From: a virus
IMG/VR virus record: IMGVR_UViG_3300030333_008274
Location: 1-31,615 of that record
DNA length: 31,615 nucleotides
Direction: 5' to 3' (one strand)
Shown here in pieces: positions 1-7,606 of the stretch. The notes under the pieces were generated by a model. The model saw nothing but the letters and a program-made list of their open reading frames with translations, searched no databases and was not told where the DNA came from. The translations under genes and the position numbers were made by a program. The first letter of the stretch is position 1; the number at the start of each line of letters is the position of its first letter.

Positions 1-1
1 C

Positions 2-1516
2 TTTGCAAAGATTGTTGCAGAAGTTTCTGAATCTGCCAACACTGATGAAGCTGGTAAGCTCTCATTCTTTGTAGCAGAAAGTGATGGTACTAACACTGCT
101 CTTACTGCTGGTTTAATCTTGGAAGGTGAGCACGCTACTGATGGTGAAGTAGATGTCACAATTGGTGCAGGAACAGCTTCGACCACCACAATCGCTGGTA
201 CTCTTACCATGGGTTCAACCGCCGCAATGACTAACGCAGGTTTGCTTTCGGTTGGAAACCAGTCAAATGTTACAGGTACTGGTGCTCTTGACTCCGGTTC
301 GATTACCGCCAACTTCGGAGCAATTGATAACGGCACGTCTGGTATCAGAACAAATACATTTACAGCTGAAACTTCAGTAGTACCAGATGCAGCCGATGGT
401 GCAACATTGGGAACGTCATCGCTTGAATGGTCTGATCTTTATTTAGCTGATGGTGCAGAAATATTATTTGGTAATGACCAAGAAATTAGACTTACTCATG
501 TAGCAGATCAAGGCTTAACACTTAAGCACACTGCTACTGCCGACGATAAGCCAGTTACTCTTACTCTTGCAACTGGTGAGACCGACATAGCTGTAGACGA
601 TATTATTGGTAAGATCTTATTCCAAGCTCCTGACGAAGGTACCGGTACAGACGCTATCCTTGCTTGTGCAGGAATCCAAGCTGTATCTGAAGGTGATTTT
701 GCAGCTGATAATAATGCTACAAGTTTACATTTCATGACTGGTGCTTCAGAAGCCGCAACCGCTAAACTTAAATTAACTTCAGCTGGTGTTCTTAACTTTG
801 ACGCTACAGTAAACGGAATAATTGGTGTGCAGGCAACAGCGCATGATGTTGCTGGAAAGAACATGACTGTTCAGGCTGGTGCAACAACTACTGGTACTGG
901 AGATGACAATATAGCTGGTGGTTCTCTTACTTTGTCTTCTGGTATTGGTAAGGGTTCTGGCGCTGCTGGTGGAGTTATAATTCAAGATTACATTTCAGGT
1001 GCATCTGGCAATGGTGCTCAAACTTCGTCACTAATTGCCAAGTTTACTACTGCTGGTAATGAGCTTCATCACTCAAGCACTTATGCTACTAACTCGCTAC
1101 CAAATATGCCTCTGGCTAACGACGCTATGTATGGTGAGTACATTTACTTTAACCCTCAAGGTCAGACAAACTTGACTGCTGGTAAGTTATACTACCTGCA
1201 CACTGATGGGAACTGGACTCTTGCTCAATCAAATGCAAACTCTACTGCTGGTAAAACTCAGCTGCTAGCTATTGCGGGTGGATCAACTCCACATACTCAC
1301 GGTATGTTAATTCGCGGTTTCTTTCACAACCACAGTTTTCTTGATGGTACTGCAGATGAAGGTATACCGGTTTATGTTTCTGATGGTACTGCTGGGTCTA
1401 TGGACTGCGCGGCACCTTCTGCTTCAAACATGTATGTGCGTGTTGTTGGTCATTGCATGGACAATGGCGGCATTCTCTACTTCAATCCTTCTTCAACTAG
1501 CATTAAGATTGCTTAA
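2..1516 (+). CDS. Tail-fibre-like virion appendage protein (5' partial)
   Basis: The reading frame is open from the left edge, so only the last 504 residues are visible and the true start lies outside the window. The TTG at 119 is an internal codon, not a start. The protein is rich in Thr, Ala, Gly, Ser and Asp with few Lys, Arg or Cys, as in beta-structured phage fibres. It contains a segment around 'SLEWSDLYLADG' followed by a Gly-rich region, a pattern I associate with fibre or appendage proteins of marine phages. The C-terminal third (HTHGMLIRGFFHNHSF region) is more globular and may be the receptor-binding or trimerising tip. It is followed 13 nt later by two Asp-box proteins in the same direction, which suggests a virion adhesion module. 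No S74 chaperone domain is evident. The structural role is inferred from composition and context. Confidence 0.7.
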   Translation, partial: FAKIVAEVSESANTDEAGKLSFFVAESDGTNTALTAGLILEGEHATDGEVDVTIGAGTASTTTIAGTLTMGSTAAMTNAGLLSVGNQSNVTGTGALDSGSITANFGAIDNGTSGIRTNTFTAETSVVPDAADGATLGTSSLEWSDLYLADGAEILFGNDQEIRLTHVADQGLTLKHTATADDKPVTLTLATGETDIAVDDIIGKILFQAPDEGTGTDAILACAGIQAVSEGDFAADNNATSLHFMTGASEAATAKLKLTSAGVLNFDATVNGIIGVQATAHDVAGKNMTVQAGATTTGTGDDNIAGGSLTLSSGIGKGSGAAGGVIIQDYISGASGNGAQTSSLIAKFTTAGNELHHSSTYATNSLPNMPLANDAMYGEYIYFNPQGQTNLTAGKLYYLHTDGNWTLAQSNANSTAGKTQLLAIAGGSTPHTHGMLIRGFFHNHSFLDGTADEGIPVYVSDGTAGSMDCAAPSASNMYVRVVGHCMDNGGILYFNPSSTSIKIA

Positions 1517-1529
1517 TAAGGGGTAAATT

Positions 1530-2666
1530 GTGGCTGACATTTTAGATATAAATGGTGTAGCTGCTGCTGACATTGGCTCAGTCAATTGCATTGAGAAAGC
1601 TAATATAGCTAGTATTAATGCTCTTGACGTGCCAGCATCTGGTCCTTCACGTCTGTTCATTGGTTTGGCCGATGCTCGTGTCGGTCAGGTTCCTATCGCA
1701 GATGTTGATGACGTAAATGATTGGGACGCCAATGTTTATTACGCACGAAATAATGATAATTGGGATCTCACAGACATCGCAGTTGGAAAAGATGGCAGTG
1801 GAAATAAGATGTACGCAGCTGTAATCAACGCTAACAACCCAGAGATTATCTATGCTAGTGAGTCTGACTTTTTAGCCCAAAACCAGTGGACAGAGGTTAA
1901 CCTTACACTCAAGCAACGCACGCTTCTTTGGGGTAACGATGTTTGGGTCTCCGCAGGAAACATGACATCGAGTGTTCAACACATCTATCGAAGTACAAAT
2001 GGGTCAACTTGGAGCGAGGTTGATATTTCTGGGCTTGGTAATATTAGCTCTCTCTATGCAAACGGGATCTGGGCTCTCACGACAACCGGAGACGGTACGT
2101 GGTTCATGGCGTGTAAAGGGGAGATTTACAAGAGCACCGATAATGCGTCTTCATGGTCTCTTGAGCACACGGTAAGTAATGTTAGCGACAGAATCTGGGA
2201 TTTAGTTATTACTAACAACACTCTCGTATGTTTGTATCAGGCTGGGGGGCCTAAGTTAATCAGTGCAGCACTCAGCGATACTACTGACTGGAGCAGTGCT
2301 GTAAGTGTTACAGGCACAGACAATCTTTCTCTTGGGGCCACAGCCAAACGTATGGCTGGTGGAAATGGGAGAGTTGTTGTTATTGACACTTCCAGGGCAA
2401 TAGGTTTTGATGTAAATGGCAAAACTATTACCGCACAGACCGATAGAGAAACCCTCCCCGACGAAGGAAACCTAAACTGCATTTGCACCGATGGTGCTGG
2501 AACCTTTTGGACGGGCAGTGATGGCGGAAATACTGGAACCGATGGTGGCGACATTTGTCGCAGTAACGATAATGGTGCGTCGTGGTCTCGAACTGTTCAT
2601 GGCGTTCAAGGCAATCAGACACGCAAGATCGAAGGCATCGGTGTAGATCTTTACCTACCACTTTAA
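1530..2666 (+). CDS. Asp-box (BNR) beta-propeller protein, putative tail adhesin 1
   Basis: 378 residues from a GTG start preceded by an AAGGGG Shine-Dalgarno sequence just after the upstream stop. The N-terminus carries short NGV/IxSIN repeats (INGVAAADIGSVN, NIASINAL), a motif I associate with marine phage virion proteins. Three Asp boxes of the S-x-D/N-x-G-x-S/T-W type are visible at about residues 155-161 (STNGSTW), 202-209 (STDNASSW) and 345-352 (SNDNGASW). Asp boxes sit in beta-propeller turns of sialidases, Vps10 and many adhesins, so a propeller that binds a surface glycan is plausible. No sialidase catalytic Arg triad could be assigned. It ends in DLYLPL, nearly the same tail as the next gene (DVYLPLT), so the two are tandem paralogues. 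Confidence 0.72.
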   Translation: MADILDINGVAAADIGSVNCIEKANIASINALDVPASGPSRLFIGLADARVGQVPIADVDDVNDWDANVYYARNNDNWDLTDIAVGKDGSGNKMYAAVINANNPEIIYASESDFLAQNQWTEVNLTLKQRTLLWGNDVWVSAGNMTSSVQHIYRSTNGSTWSEVDISGLGNISSLYANGIWALTTTGDGTWFMACKGEIYKSTDNASSWSLEHTVSNVSDRIWDLVITNNTLVCLYQAGGPKLISAALSDTTDWSSAVSVTGTDNLSLGATAKRMAGGNGRVVVIDTSRAIGFDVNGKTITAQTDRETLPDEGNLNCICTDGAGTFWTGSDGGNTGTDGGDICRSNDNGASWSRTVHGVQGNQTRKIEGIGVDLYLPL

Positions 2667-2673
2667 AAGATAA

Positions 2674-3807
2674 ATGGCTTATTCAGAAGTAAATAATATA
2701 GCAGGTTGCAGCATATCTGACGTTAACGGTGTAGCAAAAGATAGTATTAATTCTATTAATGGTATTACTCCAGGAACATGTGCAGCAGCTACTCGATGGG
2801 TGGCTGGCACTAACGAACAGTACGCTGGGTATGCAGCTCACAGCGACCTTACATCTTGGACCTTCTATGATAGAGTTGACGATGGTCACCCGTGTTCGTA
2901 TGATGTTGCCTATGGCAAAGATGCCAGTGGTAACGGCATTTATGTAATGAGCCAATCTTCTTCTACTAAAGAAGTGTCAGTCAGCAGCACGGATGTGACC
3001 GATGGTAACGCTTGGACACATAAGAATTTTAGTGGTTCGGGTGACTTCTATATGAATGTTGCATGGTCTAACGATGTTTGGATTACTGCTGGTATGGACG
3101 GCGATGCTTTCCGAAGCACCGATGGAGGCTCTAGTTGGTCTAAGATTGATCTTAGCGGAGTTACAGGTTACGATAGCAATGAAAACATCGAAGCATTAGC
3201 TGCCGATGGTGCTGGAAAATGGCTCATGGGGCAAGAAGATGATTTATTTTACAGTGATGATGATGGTGCTAGCTGGAGTCGCGTACATAGCTTTACCAAC
3301 ACATACGCTGTAAAGGGAATAGCTTATACAAACAACAGTTGGGTTGTCGCTTACGTTAGGACAACCGATAGTACAAAAACTTATATCAGATCAGCAGCTA
3401 GTTCTGATCTTACTACTTGGAGTAGCGAAGCCGGGGGCGGTACTTTGCAAAATCCTGATGTGATGGGCAACACTGGTGGGTTTGAACGAATTTCTATCGC
3501 CGCTGACGCTAGTGGCAGAATAGTAATATTGCCATTTAACAGACAAAAAATTGGATATGCAGATATCGATGGAACTAATACTCCTGCGAACTTTAATGTA
3601 GTAGATCTCTCAAGCACAGTGCCTTCTAACGAAGATCTGAAAGATGTAGCGACTGATGGAAGTACTTGGATTGCTTGTGGGCAAGATGGTGTTTTGCTAA
3701 AAAGCACAAATTCAGGAGTTTCATGGTCGCTTGAAGCGCAAGATATATACGATGCGAACCATGATATAATGTGCATTACAGCAGATGTATATTTACCTCT
3801 TACATAG
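2674..3807 (+). CDS. Asp-box (BNR) beta-propeller protein, putative tail adhesin 2
   Basis: 377 residues from ATG, 7 nt after the previous stop. It is paralogous to the preceding gene: the same kind of N-terminal repeat (SDVNGVAKDSINSINGI), the same WSNDVWITAG-type blade (WGNDVWVSAG in the neighbour), and the same C-terminal DVYLPL motif. Asp boxes are at about residues 148-155 (STDGGSSW), 194-201 (SDDDGASW) and 344-351 (STNSGVSW). The middle of the protein is much less similar to its neighbour than the two ends. That fits fast-evolving receptor-binding bodies on a conserved attachment region. It is the last gene of the rightward structural block and is followed directly by a bidirectional terminator. 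Function as an adhesin is inferred. Confidence 0.72.
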   Translation: MAYSEVNNIAGCSISDVNGVAKDSINSINGITPGTCAAATRWVAGTNEQYAGYAAHSDLTSWTFYDRVDDGHPCSYDVAYGKDASGNGIYVMSQSSSTKEVSVSSTDVTDGNAWTHKNFSGSGDFYMNVAWSNDVWITAGMDGDAFRSTDGGSSWSKIDLSGVTGYDSNENIEALAADGAGKWLMGQEDDLFYSDDDGASWSRVHSFTNTYAVKGIAYTNNSWVVAYVRTTDSTKTYIRSAASSDLTTWSSEAGGGTLQNPDVMGNTGGFERISIAADASGRIVILPFNRQKIGYADIDGTNTPANFNVVDLSSTVPSNEDLKDVATDGSTWIACGQDGVLLKSTNSGVSWSLEAQDIYDANHDIMCITADVYLPLT

Positions 3808-3815
3808 TAAATAAT

Positions 3816-3843
3816 AACGGGCGATGGAAAACCACCGCCCGTT
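3816..3843. terminator. Bidirectional intrinsic terminator between convergent blocks
   Basis: Inverted repeat AACGGGCGATGG / CCACCGCCCGTT with an AAAA loop and one internal A-C mismatch. An A-rich flank on the left and a T-rich flank on the right let it act in both directions. It separates the rightward virion genes from the leftward replication genes. Confidence 0.85.
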
Positions 3844-3845
3844 TA

Positions 3846-5138
3846 TTAATGTGAGTGAGAACAAGGTTGCTTTGTAAGTTTTAAAGATTCTACTTCAGCA
3901 TACATGTCCTCATTAAAGATAAGAGGTCTTGCTGCTCTACCAATGTTTAGGAATCTTTCGAAGATCAAACCATACTGAATTGGGTCGAGCCTAGTTATGT
4001 CTAGTGCGTAAGCTACTAAGCTACCAGCCGCACTACCTCTACCAGGACCTATGTATACACCTTCCTCTCTTGCCCCATTTAGGAACTCCCAGACTATCAA
4101 CATGTAGTCGGAGAAACCTATCTTCTTTATAGTCTGAAGTTCTGAATCAAGTCTCTGCCTGTAGACTTCGGGTGGCATACCTTCGAACTTCTCAAATAAT
4201 GCTTTCTTAGATACGTATTCTAACTCGTCCCAGGATGTGACTCCTTCGTCTAAATTTTTGAACTTGGGGTACCTGTTCTTTCTGTCAGAGAAATAGGAGT
4301 CAGAGTCAACCATGTCTGCTAAAGACGCAGTGTTACTTATAGACTCGTAAGGTAGCCCTTGTTCCATGGCTCTTTGCCACATCCAATCATGATTCCCTAC
4401 GTGAACATCAATGTCCCCGAAGGAGAATCTTTTCTCATCGCTTAGTACTGCATGTGTTTGCATGCATAAAGCTGCTTCGTGTAGCTGTTTGTCTAATTCG
4501 TGTGTGTAATGACAGTCGTTAGTAAGAACTAAGGGATAGTTTTTCTTTTTTGCTATTTCTAGCAGAACTTTATTGACTTTAACTTGGTCTTCCATCTCAT
4601 GTAGTTGGACTTCAACCATTAGTCTTTTCTCGAATAGAGAAGCGTGATGGTCCATCATCATTTCTGCTTCTTTTACTCTGTCGTGTAGGATTAGTTGAGA
4701 AATTCTCGACCCTAAACACGAGGTTGTTGCGCATAAGCCTTCTGTATGATCAGCTAAAATAGCATCATCGAGTCTTGGCTTGCGATACATTCCTTCCGTA
4801 TATGCTAGGGAAGATAATTTAAATAAGTTGTGTAGCCCTTTATTATTTAGAGCAATTAGAACTAGATGATAGTATGGTTCTCCAAGATCATCTACCTCTC
4901 TGACCGTTCGATCGTTTACAGTATAATAGGCTTCCATACCTATTATGGGTTTTATTCCAGCTTCCTTACATTTGTTGTGAAATCTAAAGGAGCCGCTGAC
5001 ATTACCATGATCAGTAATGGCAACGGCCCCCTGGTTTATAGACTTGACATACTCAGGTATGTTATCAACACGATTGATTCCATCAAGCAGGGAGTATTCA
5101 GTATGTAAGTGAAGATGAACAAATTGTTTGTCATTCAT
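3846..5138 (-). CDS. dnaE: DNA polymerase III alpha (DnaE-like) N-terminal fragment: PHP domain plus start of polymerase domain
   Basis: 430 residues against roughly 1,100 for a full DnaE. The PHP domain (about 1-280) keeps a full set of metal-ligand-type residues: HLHLH (H8-H12), D19, DHG (D43, H44), E69 in GMEAYY, H91, C141 in TSCLG, and D208/H210 in TNDCHY. A functional PHP 3'-5' exonuclease is therefore possible. The polymerase part begins normally with GPGRGSAAGS (364-373) and LIFERFLN, but after RAARP (405) the expected PD-x-D-x-DF catalytic motif is replaced by 25 unrelated residues and a stop. No remaining palm domain follows, because the terminator and convergent genes start at once. 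It is either a naturally split polymerase whose C-terminal half lies elsewhere or a decayed gene. Its start overlaps the upstream gene by 8 nt. Confidence 0.85.
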   Translation of the reverse strand: MNDKQFVHLHLHTEYSLLDGINRVDNIPEYVKSINQGAVAITDHGNVSGSFRFHNKCKEAGIKPIIGMEAYYTVNDRTVREVDDLGEPYYHLVLIALNNKGLHNLFKLSSLAYTEGMYRKPRLDDAILADHTEGLCATTSCLGSRISQLILHDRVKEAEMMMDHHASLFEKRLMVEVQLHEMEDQVKVNKVLLEIAKKKNYPLVLTNDCHYTHELDKQLHEAALCMQTHAVLSDEKRFSFGDIDVHVGNHDWMWQRAMEQGLPYESISNTASLADMVDSDSYFSDRKNRYPKFKNLDEGVTSWDELEYVSKKALFEKFEGMPPEVYRQRLDSELQTIKKIGFSDYMLIVWEFLNGAREEGVYIGPGRGSAAGSLVAYALDITRLDPIQYGLIFERFLNIGRAARPLIFNEDMYAEVESLKLTKQPCSHSH

Positions 5139-5382
5139 TTATCTTCCTTGTCAGACATTCTACTTGTGAGCTTGTCTCTATCCAGACACGAGCTCCACAA
5201 GATAGTGGTTTGTTTGGTCTATATATTACACGAGCAGCTTCTTTGCCGTCTTGGCCATAGATAACTGCTTCGTGACAATAGTCATTAGATTTATATGTCT
5301 TAACTGTTAGTACTGGTTCTTCCTCGTCATTTTTTCTATTGCTGCGTATCTTATGTTGGTTTACATGGATTTGTTTTCTCAT
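5131..5382 (-). CDS. Small conserved phage protein of unknown function
   Basis: 83 residues. The N-terminus MRKQIHVNQHKIRSNRKN and the C-terminal IYRPNKPLSCGARVWIET look like a small protein family I recall from phages and some bacteria, with no known function. Basic at the N-terminus, one conserved-looking SCGARVW block, no membrane segment. It is translationally coupled on both sides: its start overlaps the end of the zinc-binding gene upstream by 4 nt, and its end overlaps the dnaE start by 8 nt. It is therefore co-expressed with the polymerase fragment. Confidence 0.75.
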   Translation of the reverse strand: MRKQIHVNQHKIRSNRKNDEEEPVLTVKTYKSNDYCHEAVIYGQDGKEAARVIYRPNKPLSCGARVWIETSSQVECLTRKINE

Positions 5383-5825
5383 ATTAGTTCGTCGTTTTCT
5401 ATAGGTTTATTATAGCAGGATTTACAACTATAGCCAGTATATCTTACTGGCCATGGAGATTTACCCATACCTTCTGCAGTTTGCAGACACTCTATTGAAA
5501 ACCATTCTTTGCAATCAAAACATTGACCATGACTTTTTATTTTTGTTTCTCTATTGTTGGGAAGTTTACTAAATAACGCTTCTCCAGTTTCACTGCAGTA
5601 AGTTATTAGCTCTCCCTCCTCCATTTTACTCAGCATAAAGCTTATGTAATCTAACCCCTCTTTCAGCTCATGAAGCTGCGGTGAGGTCGGAGTCTGATTC
5701 TTTATCGTCTTGCATATCTTTACTACTTTCTTCACTTGGTTGTCTTGCACCTGAAACTTGGTAGCAAGCTTTTCGTATTTCAGAATATACTCCTGGGTCT
5801 TCGATAAGATATTGTCTAGCTCCAA
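5379..5825 (-). CDS. Zinc-binding hypothetical protein overlapping recA
   Basis: 148 residues from a TTG start that has a strong AGGAGG Shine-Dalgarno sequence 5 nt upstream. The C-terminal half has paired cysteines, C102-x2-C105 and C134-x2-C137 with C113 between, which suggests a zinc ribbon. The first 68 residues are helical and Lys-rich and lie out of frame inside the last 158 nt of recA. If this overlap is not translated, the alternative start is the ATG at 5621 (MLSKMEEGE), just past the recA stop. I favour TTG because of the good ribosome-binding site, but that sequence also encodes Gly-Gly-Lys of RecA and could be chance. Function unknown. Confidence 0.6.
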   Translation of the reverse strand: MELDNILSKTQEYILKYEKLATKFQVQDNQVKKVVKICKTIKNQTPTSPQLHELKEGLDYISFMLSKMEEGELITYCSETGEALFSKLPNNRETKIKSHGQCFDCKEWFSIECLQTAEGMGKSPWPVRYTGYSCKSCYNKPIENDELI

Positions 5826-6753
5826 TTTTTCCTCCTGAACACATTGTGATCTCTTCTTTACCTGGCAAAGCCAGCCTTACAGAAGGACCTGCGTATCGAA
5901 TTATTCCTAGATCTTTCGCATAAATTAATAGATCGGAATATGGGTCAATGCCTTTTCCACAAATAAACTGGAACTCTGCTGCTTGATTAAGAGCAGGGGC
6001 TAGTTTGTTCTTCTTTACTTTTACTTTCATATCAAGCACACCTGGTGCTGATGGAGAAGGCTTGGATGTAACTCTAAGTCGTAGTGATGCATAATAAGGT
6101 AATGCATTTCCACCACTTGTGGTTTCTGGATTGCCATACATTACACCAATTTTCATTCTGATTTGGTTAATAAATATATAGCAAACCTCATTATCTACAC
6201 ATATTTTTGAAAGACTTCTTAGAGACTTAGACATGATTCTGGGCAAGTCTCCTACGCCCATTTCATTCATTTGTCTTTTAGTTTCTTTCTCTGATTGTGC
6301 AGCATCTACTGAGTCAAATACTACCAGTCCTACCGCTCCAGACTTACCCAAGTCTACTGCTACTTGAAGAGCTTCTTCAGCAGTGTCTGGGTAACAGAAT
6401 ATAACTTTGTCTGGGTCGATTCCCATAGAACGAATAAGATCCAAGCCAGTTGTTCTTTCGAGATCAATGAAAACTGGTGGTCTAGTGTAGCCGTTCTGTT
6501 TAACAAATTCGCCCATGAGTTGCAGTGCTAACGAAGTTTTTCCTGCAGACTCGGGGCCAAATATTTCTACGATTCTATCCGTTGGAAAGCCGCCAATACC
6601 AAGGACACAGTCCAAGGCAAGGCTACCGGTACTTACTGATTGACATTCTTGTATTTTTGGTCCCAGAGATAATACATCTTTGCCAAACTTTTTAGTCAAA
6701 GCTTTAGCAATGGCATCGACTTCTGGGATGCCTGTTATCTTTTTTGTAGCCAT
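5668..6753 (-). CDS. recA: RecA recombinase
   Basis: 361 residues, close to the usual bacterial RecA length, and of bacterial type rather than T4 UvsX type. Walker A is GPESAGKT (66-73), Walker B is LVVFDSVD (143-150), NQIR is at 196-199, and the L2 DNA-binding loop follows the canonical pattern (GNPETTSGGNALPYYASLRL, 207-226). Glu99 in the FIDLER block matches the catalytic Glu region (FIDAEHA in E. coli). It polymerises on ssDNA and carries out ATP-dependent strand exchange, here for phage recombination-dependent replication and repair. The acidic C-terminal tail (SSKDMQDDKESDSD) is typical of RecA. The last 158 nt overlap the next gene out of frame. Confidence 0.97.
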   Translation of the reverse strand: MATKKITGIPEVDAIAKALTKKFGKDVLSLGPKIQECQSVSTGSLALDCVLGIGGFPTDRIVEIFGPESAGKTSLALQLMGEFVKQNGYTRPPVFIDLERTTGLDLIRSMGIDPDKVIFCYPDTAEEALQVAVDLGKSGAVGLVVFDSVDAAQSEKETKRQMNEMGVGDLPRIMSKSLRSLSKICVDNEVCYIFINQIRMKIGVMYGNPETTSGGNALPYYASLRLRVTSKPSPSAPGVLDMKVKVKKNKLAPALNQAAEFQFICGKGIDPYSDLLIYAKDLGIIRYAGPSVRLALPGKEEITMCSGGKIGARQYLIEDPGVYSEIRKACYQVSGARQPSEESSKDMQDDKESDSDLTAAS

Positions 6754-6774
6754 TTCTTTCCTTTTTGTTTTAGC

Positions 6775-7119
6775 TTATTTTTCTACCTCTTCAGGGTAGA
6801 TTAGTTGTTCGCCATCGTCAAATGTAATGATGGTTTTGTTTGCGGGGTGTGGTTTCACATGCACTCTTAAGAAATCTTCCATTGAGTCGAAGATAGCGAA
6901 CGATCCTCTTGGAGGTGGATACAACCAGTGGACAACTGCTTGTCCTGTGGCGTGCATCGTACCCTCAATAACAATACCCTCTCCAGATACCCCTGTCTCA
7001 TCTGCTCTTCTGCAGACTGTAAAGCTTCTGATGCCTTGAGGGGCTAGCTTTGCAGGTGGTTTGGGTTTCAAATCTGGTTCTGATATTTCTTCTTGATTAT
7101 TTTCTTCATTATTGGACAT
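6775..7119 (-). CDS. Conserved phage protein of unknown function
   Basis: 114 residues. A charged, Pro-rich N-terminal tail (about 1-28) is followed by a compact domain with the blocks RSFTVCRRADETGVSG, GTMHATGQAVVHWLYPP and FDSMEDFLRVHVKPHPANKT. This recalls a small family I have seen in phages and plasmids with the pattern RRxxDETGVSGxG...W...FDSxxDFLxxH. Predicted cytosolic and beta-rich. It sits between the nuclease and recA with 2 and 21 nt gaps, which suggests co-transcription with recA. No catalytic motif is evident. Confidence 0.7.
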   Translation of the reverse strand: MSNNEENNQEEISEPDLKPKPPAKLAPQGIRSFTVCRRADETGVSGEGIVIEGTMHATGQAVVHWLYPPPRGSFAIFDSMEDFLRVHVKPHPANKTIITFDDGEQLIYPEEVEK

Positions 7120-7121
7120 AT

Positions 7122-7595
7122 TTACTCCGAATTTTGCTGCTTATCTGGGTTGTAGACCTCAAAGCTTATTCTTCCTTCTTTTATTGCATCTCTTATTCTT
7201 CTTTGAACTTTGTTTAGTCTAGCATTTCCAGTCTTTACATCTAAAAATATTACTTTTACAATTACATTAGCTTTTCTATCTAGAATATCTGATAGACCAT
7301 CAAATACTACATAGTCTACAGGATCTCCTAGATGTCTAAAGTCCTTAGCATTATATTTGTCTTGTAACAAAGGTGCTAAGTGCTCCGTTGCAATACCTCT
7401 TATGGTATTTCTTGATCTGGCTAGAACTTCTTTTTTTATTTTAGGTATTTCCCTAGCTGTATAAAGTTCTTTCCAAATTTTAAAATTGTCGTCGCATTTT
7501 TCTATTAATTTTTCTTCTTTCTTTTTGTATAATTTGTACAAGATTATTATTGTTGCGACGTTTACAATGAATGATATTATGATTATAGTAGACAA
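7122..7595 (-). CDS. Membrane-anchored Holliday-junction-resolvase-related nuclease
   Basis: 157 residues. One N-terminal transmembrane helix (about 3-20) is followed by a Lys/Glu-rich linker and a PD-(D/E)xK-type domain resembling the family described as endonuclease related to archaeal Holliday junction resolvase. Visible matches are GIATEHLAPLL, DFRHLGDPVDYVVFDGL, and FLDVKTGNARLNKVQRRI. The D-x-K of LDVKTG is the expected catalytic strand, and the D of PVDY the metal-binding acid. Likely role: cleaving branched DNA during recombination or packaging, close to the membrane. It is adjacent to recA and starts 11 nt from the divergent cytidylyltransferase gene, so its promoter must lie inside that gene or it shares a very compact one. 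Confidence 0.8.
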   Translation of the reverse strand: MSTIIIISFIVNVATIIILYKLYKKKEEKLIEKCDDNFKIWKELYTAREIPKIKKEVLARSRNTIRGIATEHLAPLLQDKYNAKDFRHLGDPVDYVVFDGLSDILDRKANVIVKVIFLDVKTGNARLNKVQRRIRDAIKEGRISFEVYNPDKQQNSE

Positions 7596-7606
7596 GGTGT
7601 CTCCAT

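Noticed and set aside
1-118. Start of the first gene at TTG 119
   Set aside because: The same frame is open to base 2 with virion-like sequence (FAKIVAEVSE), so the TTG is an internal Leu codon.
508-985. Reverse-strand frames in the fibre gene
   Set aside because: They are Ser/Thr/Ala shadows of the low-complexity gene on the + strand, with no start signals.
3846-3930. Split intein half at the DnaE break
   Set aside because: The tail after RAARP begins with Leu, not Cys or Ser, is only 25 residues, and has no intein block motifs.
5379-5621. Zinc-binding gene starting at ATG 5621 only
   Set aside because: Not excluded, but the TTG at 5825 has the far better ribosome-binding site; kept as the alternative start.
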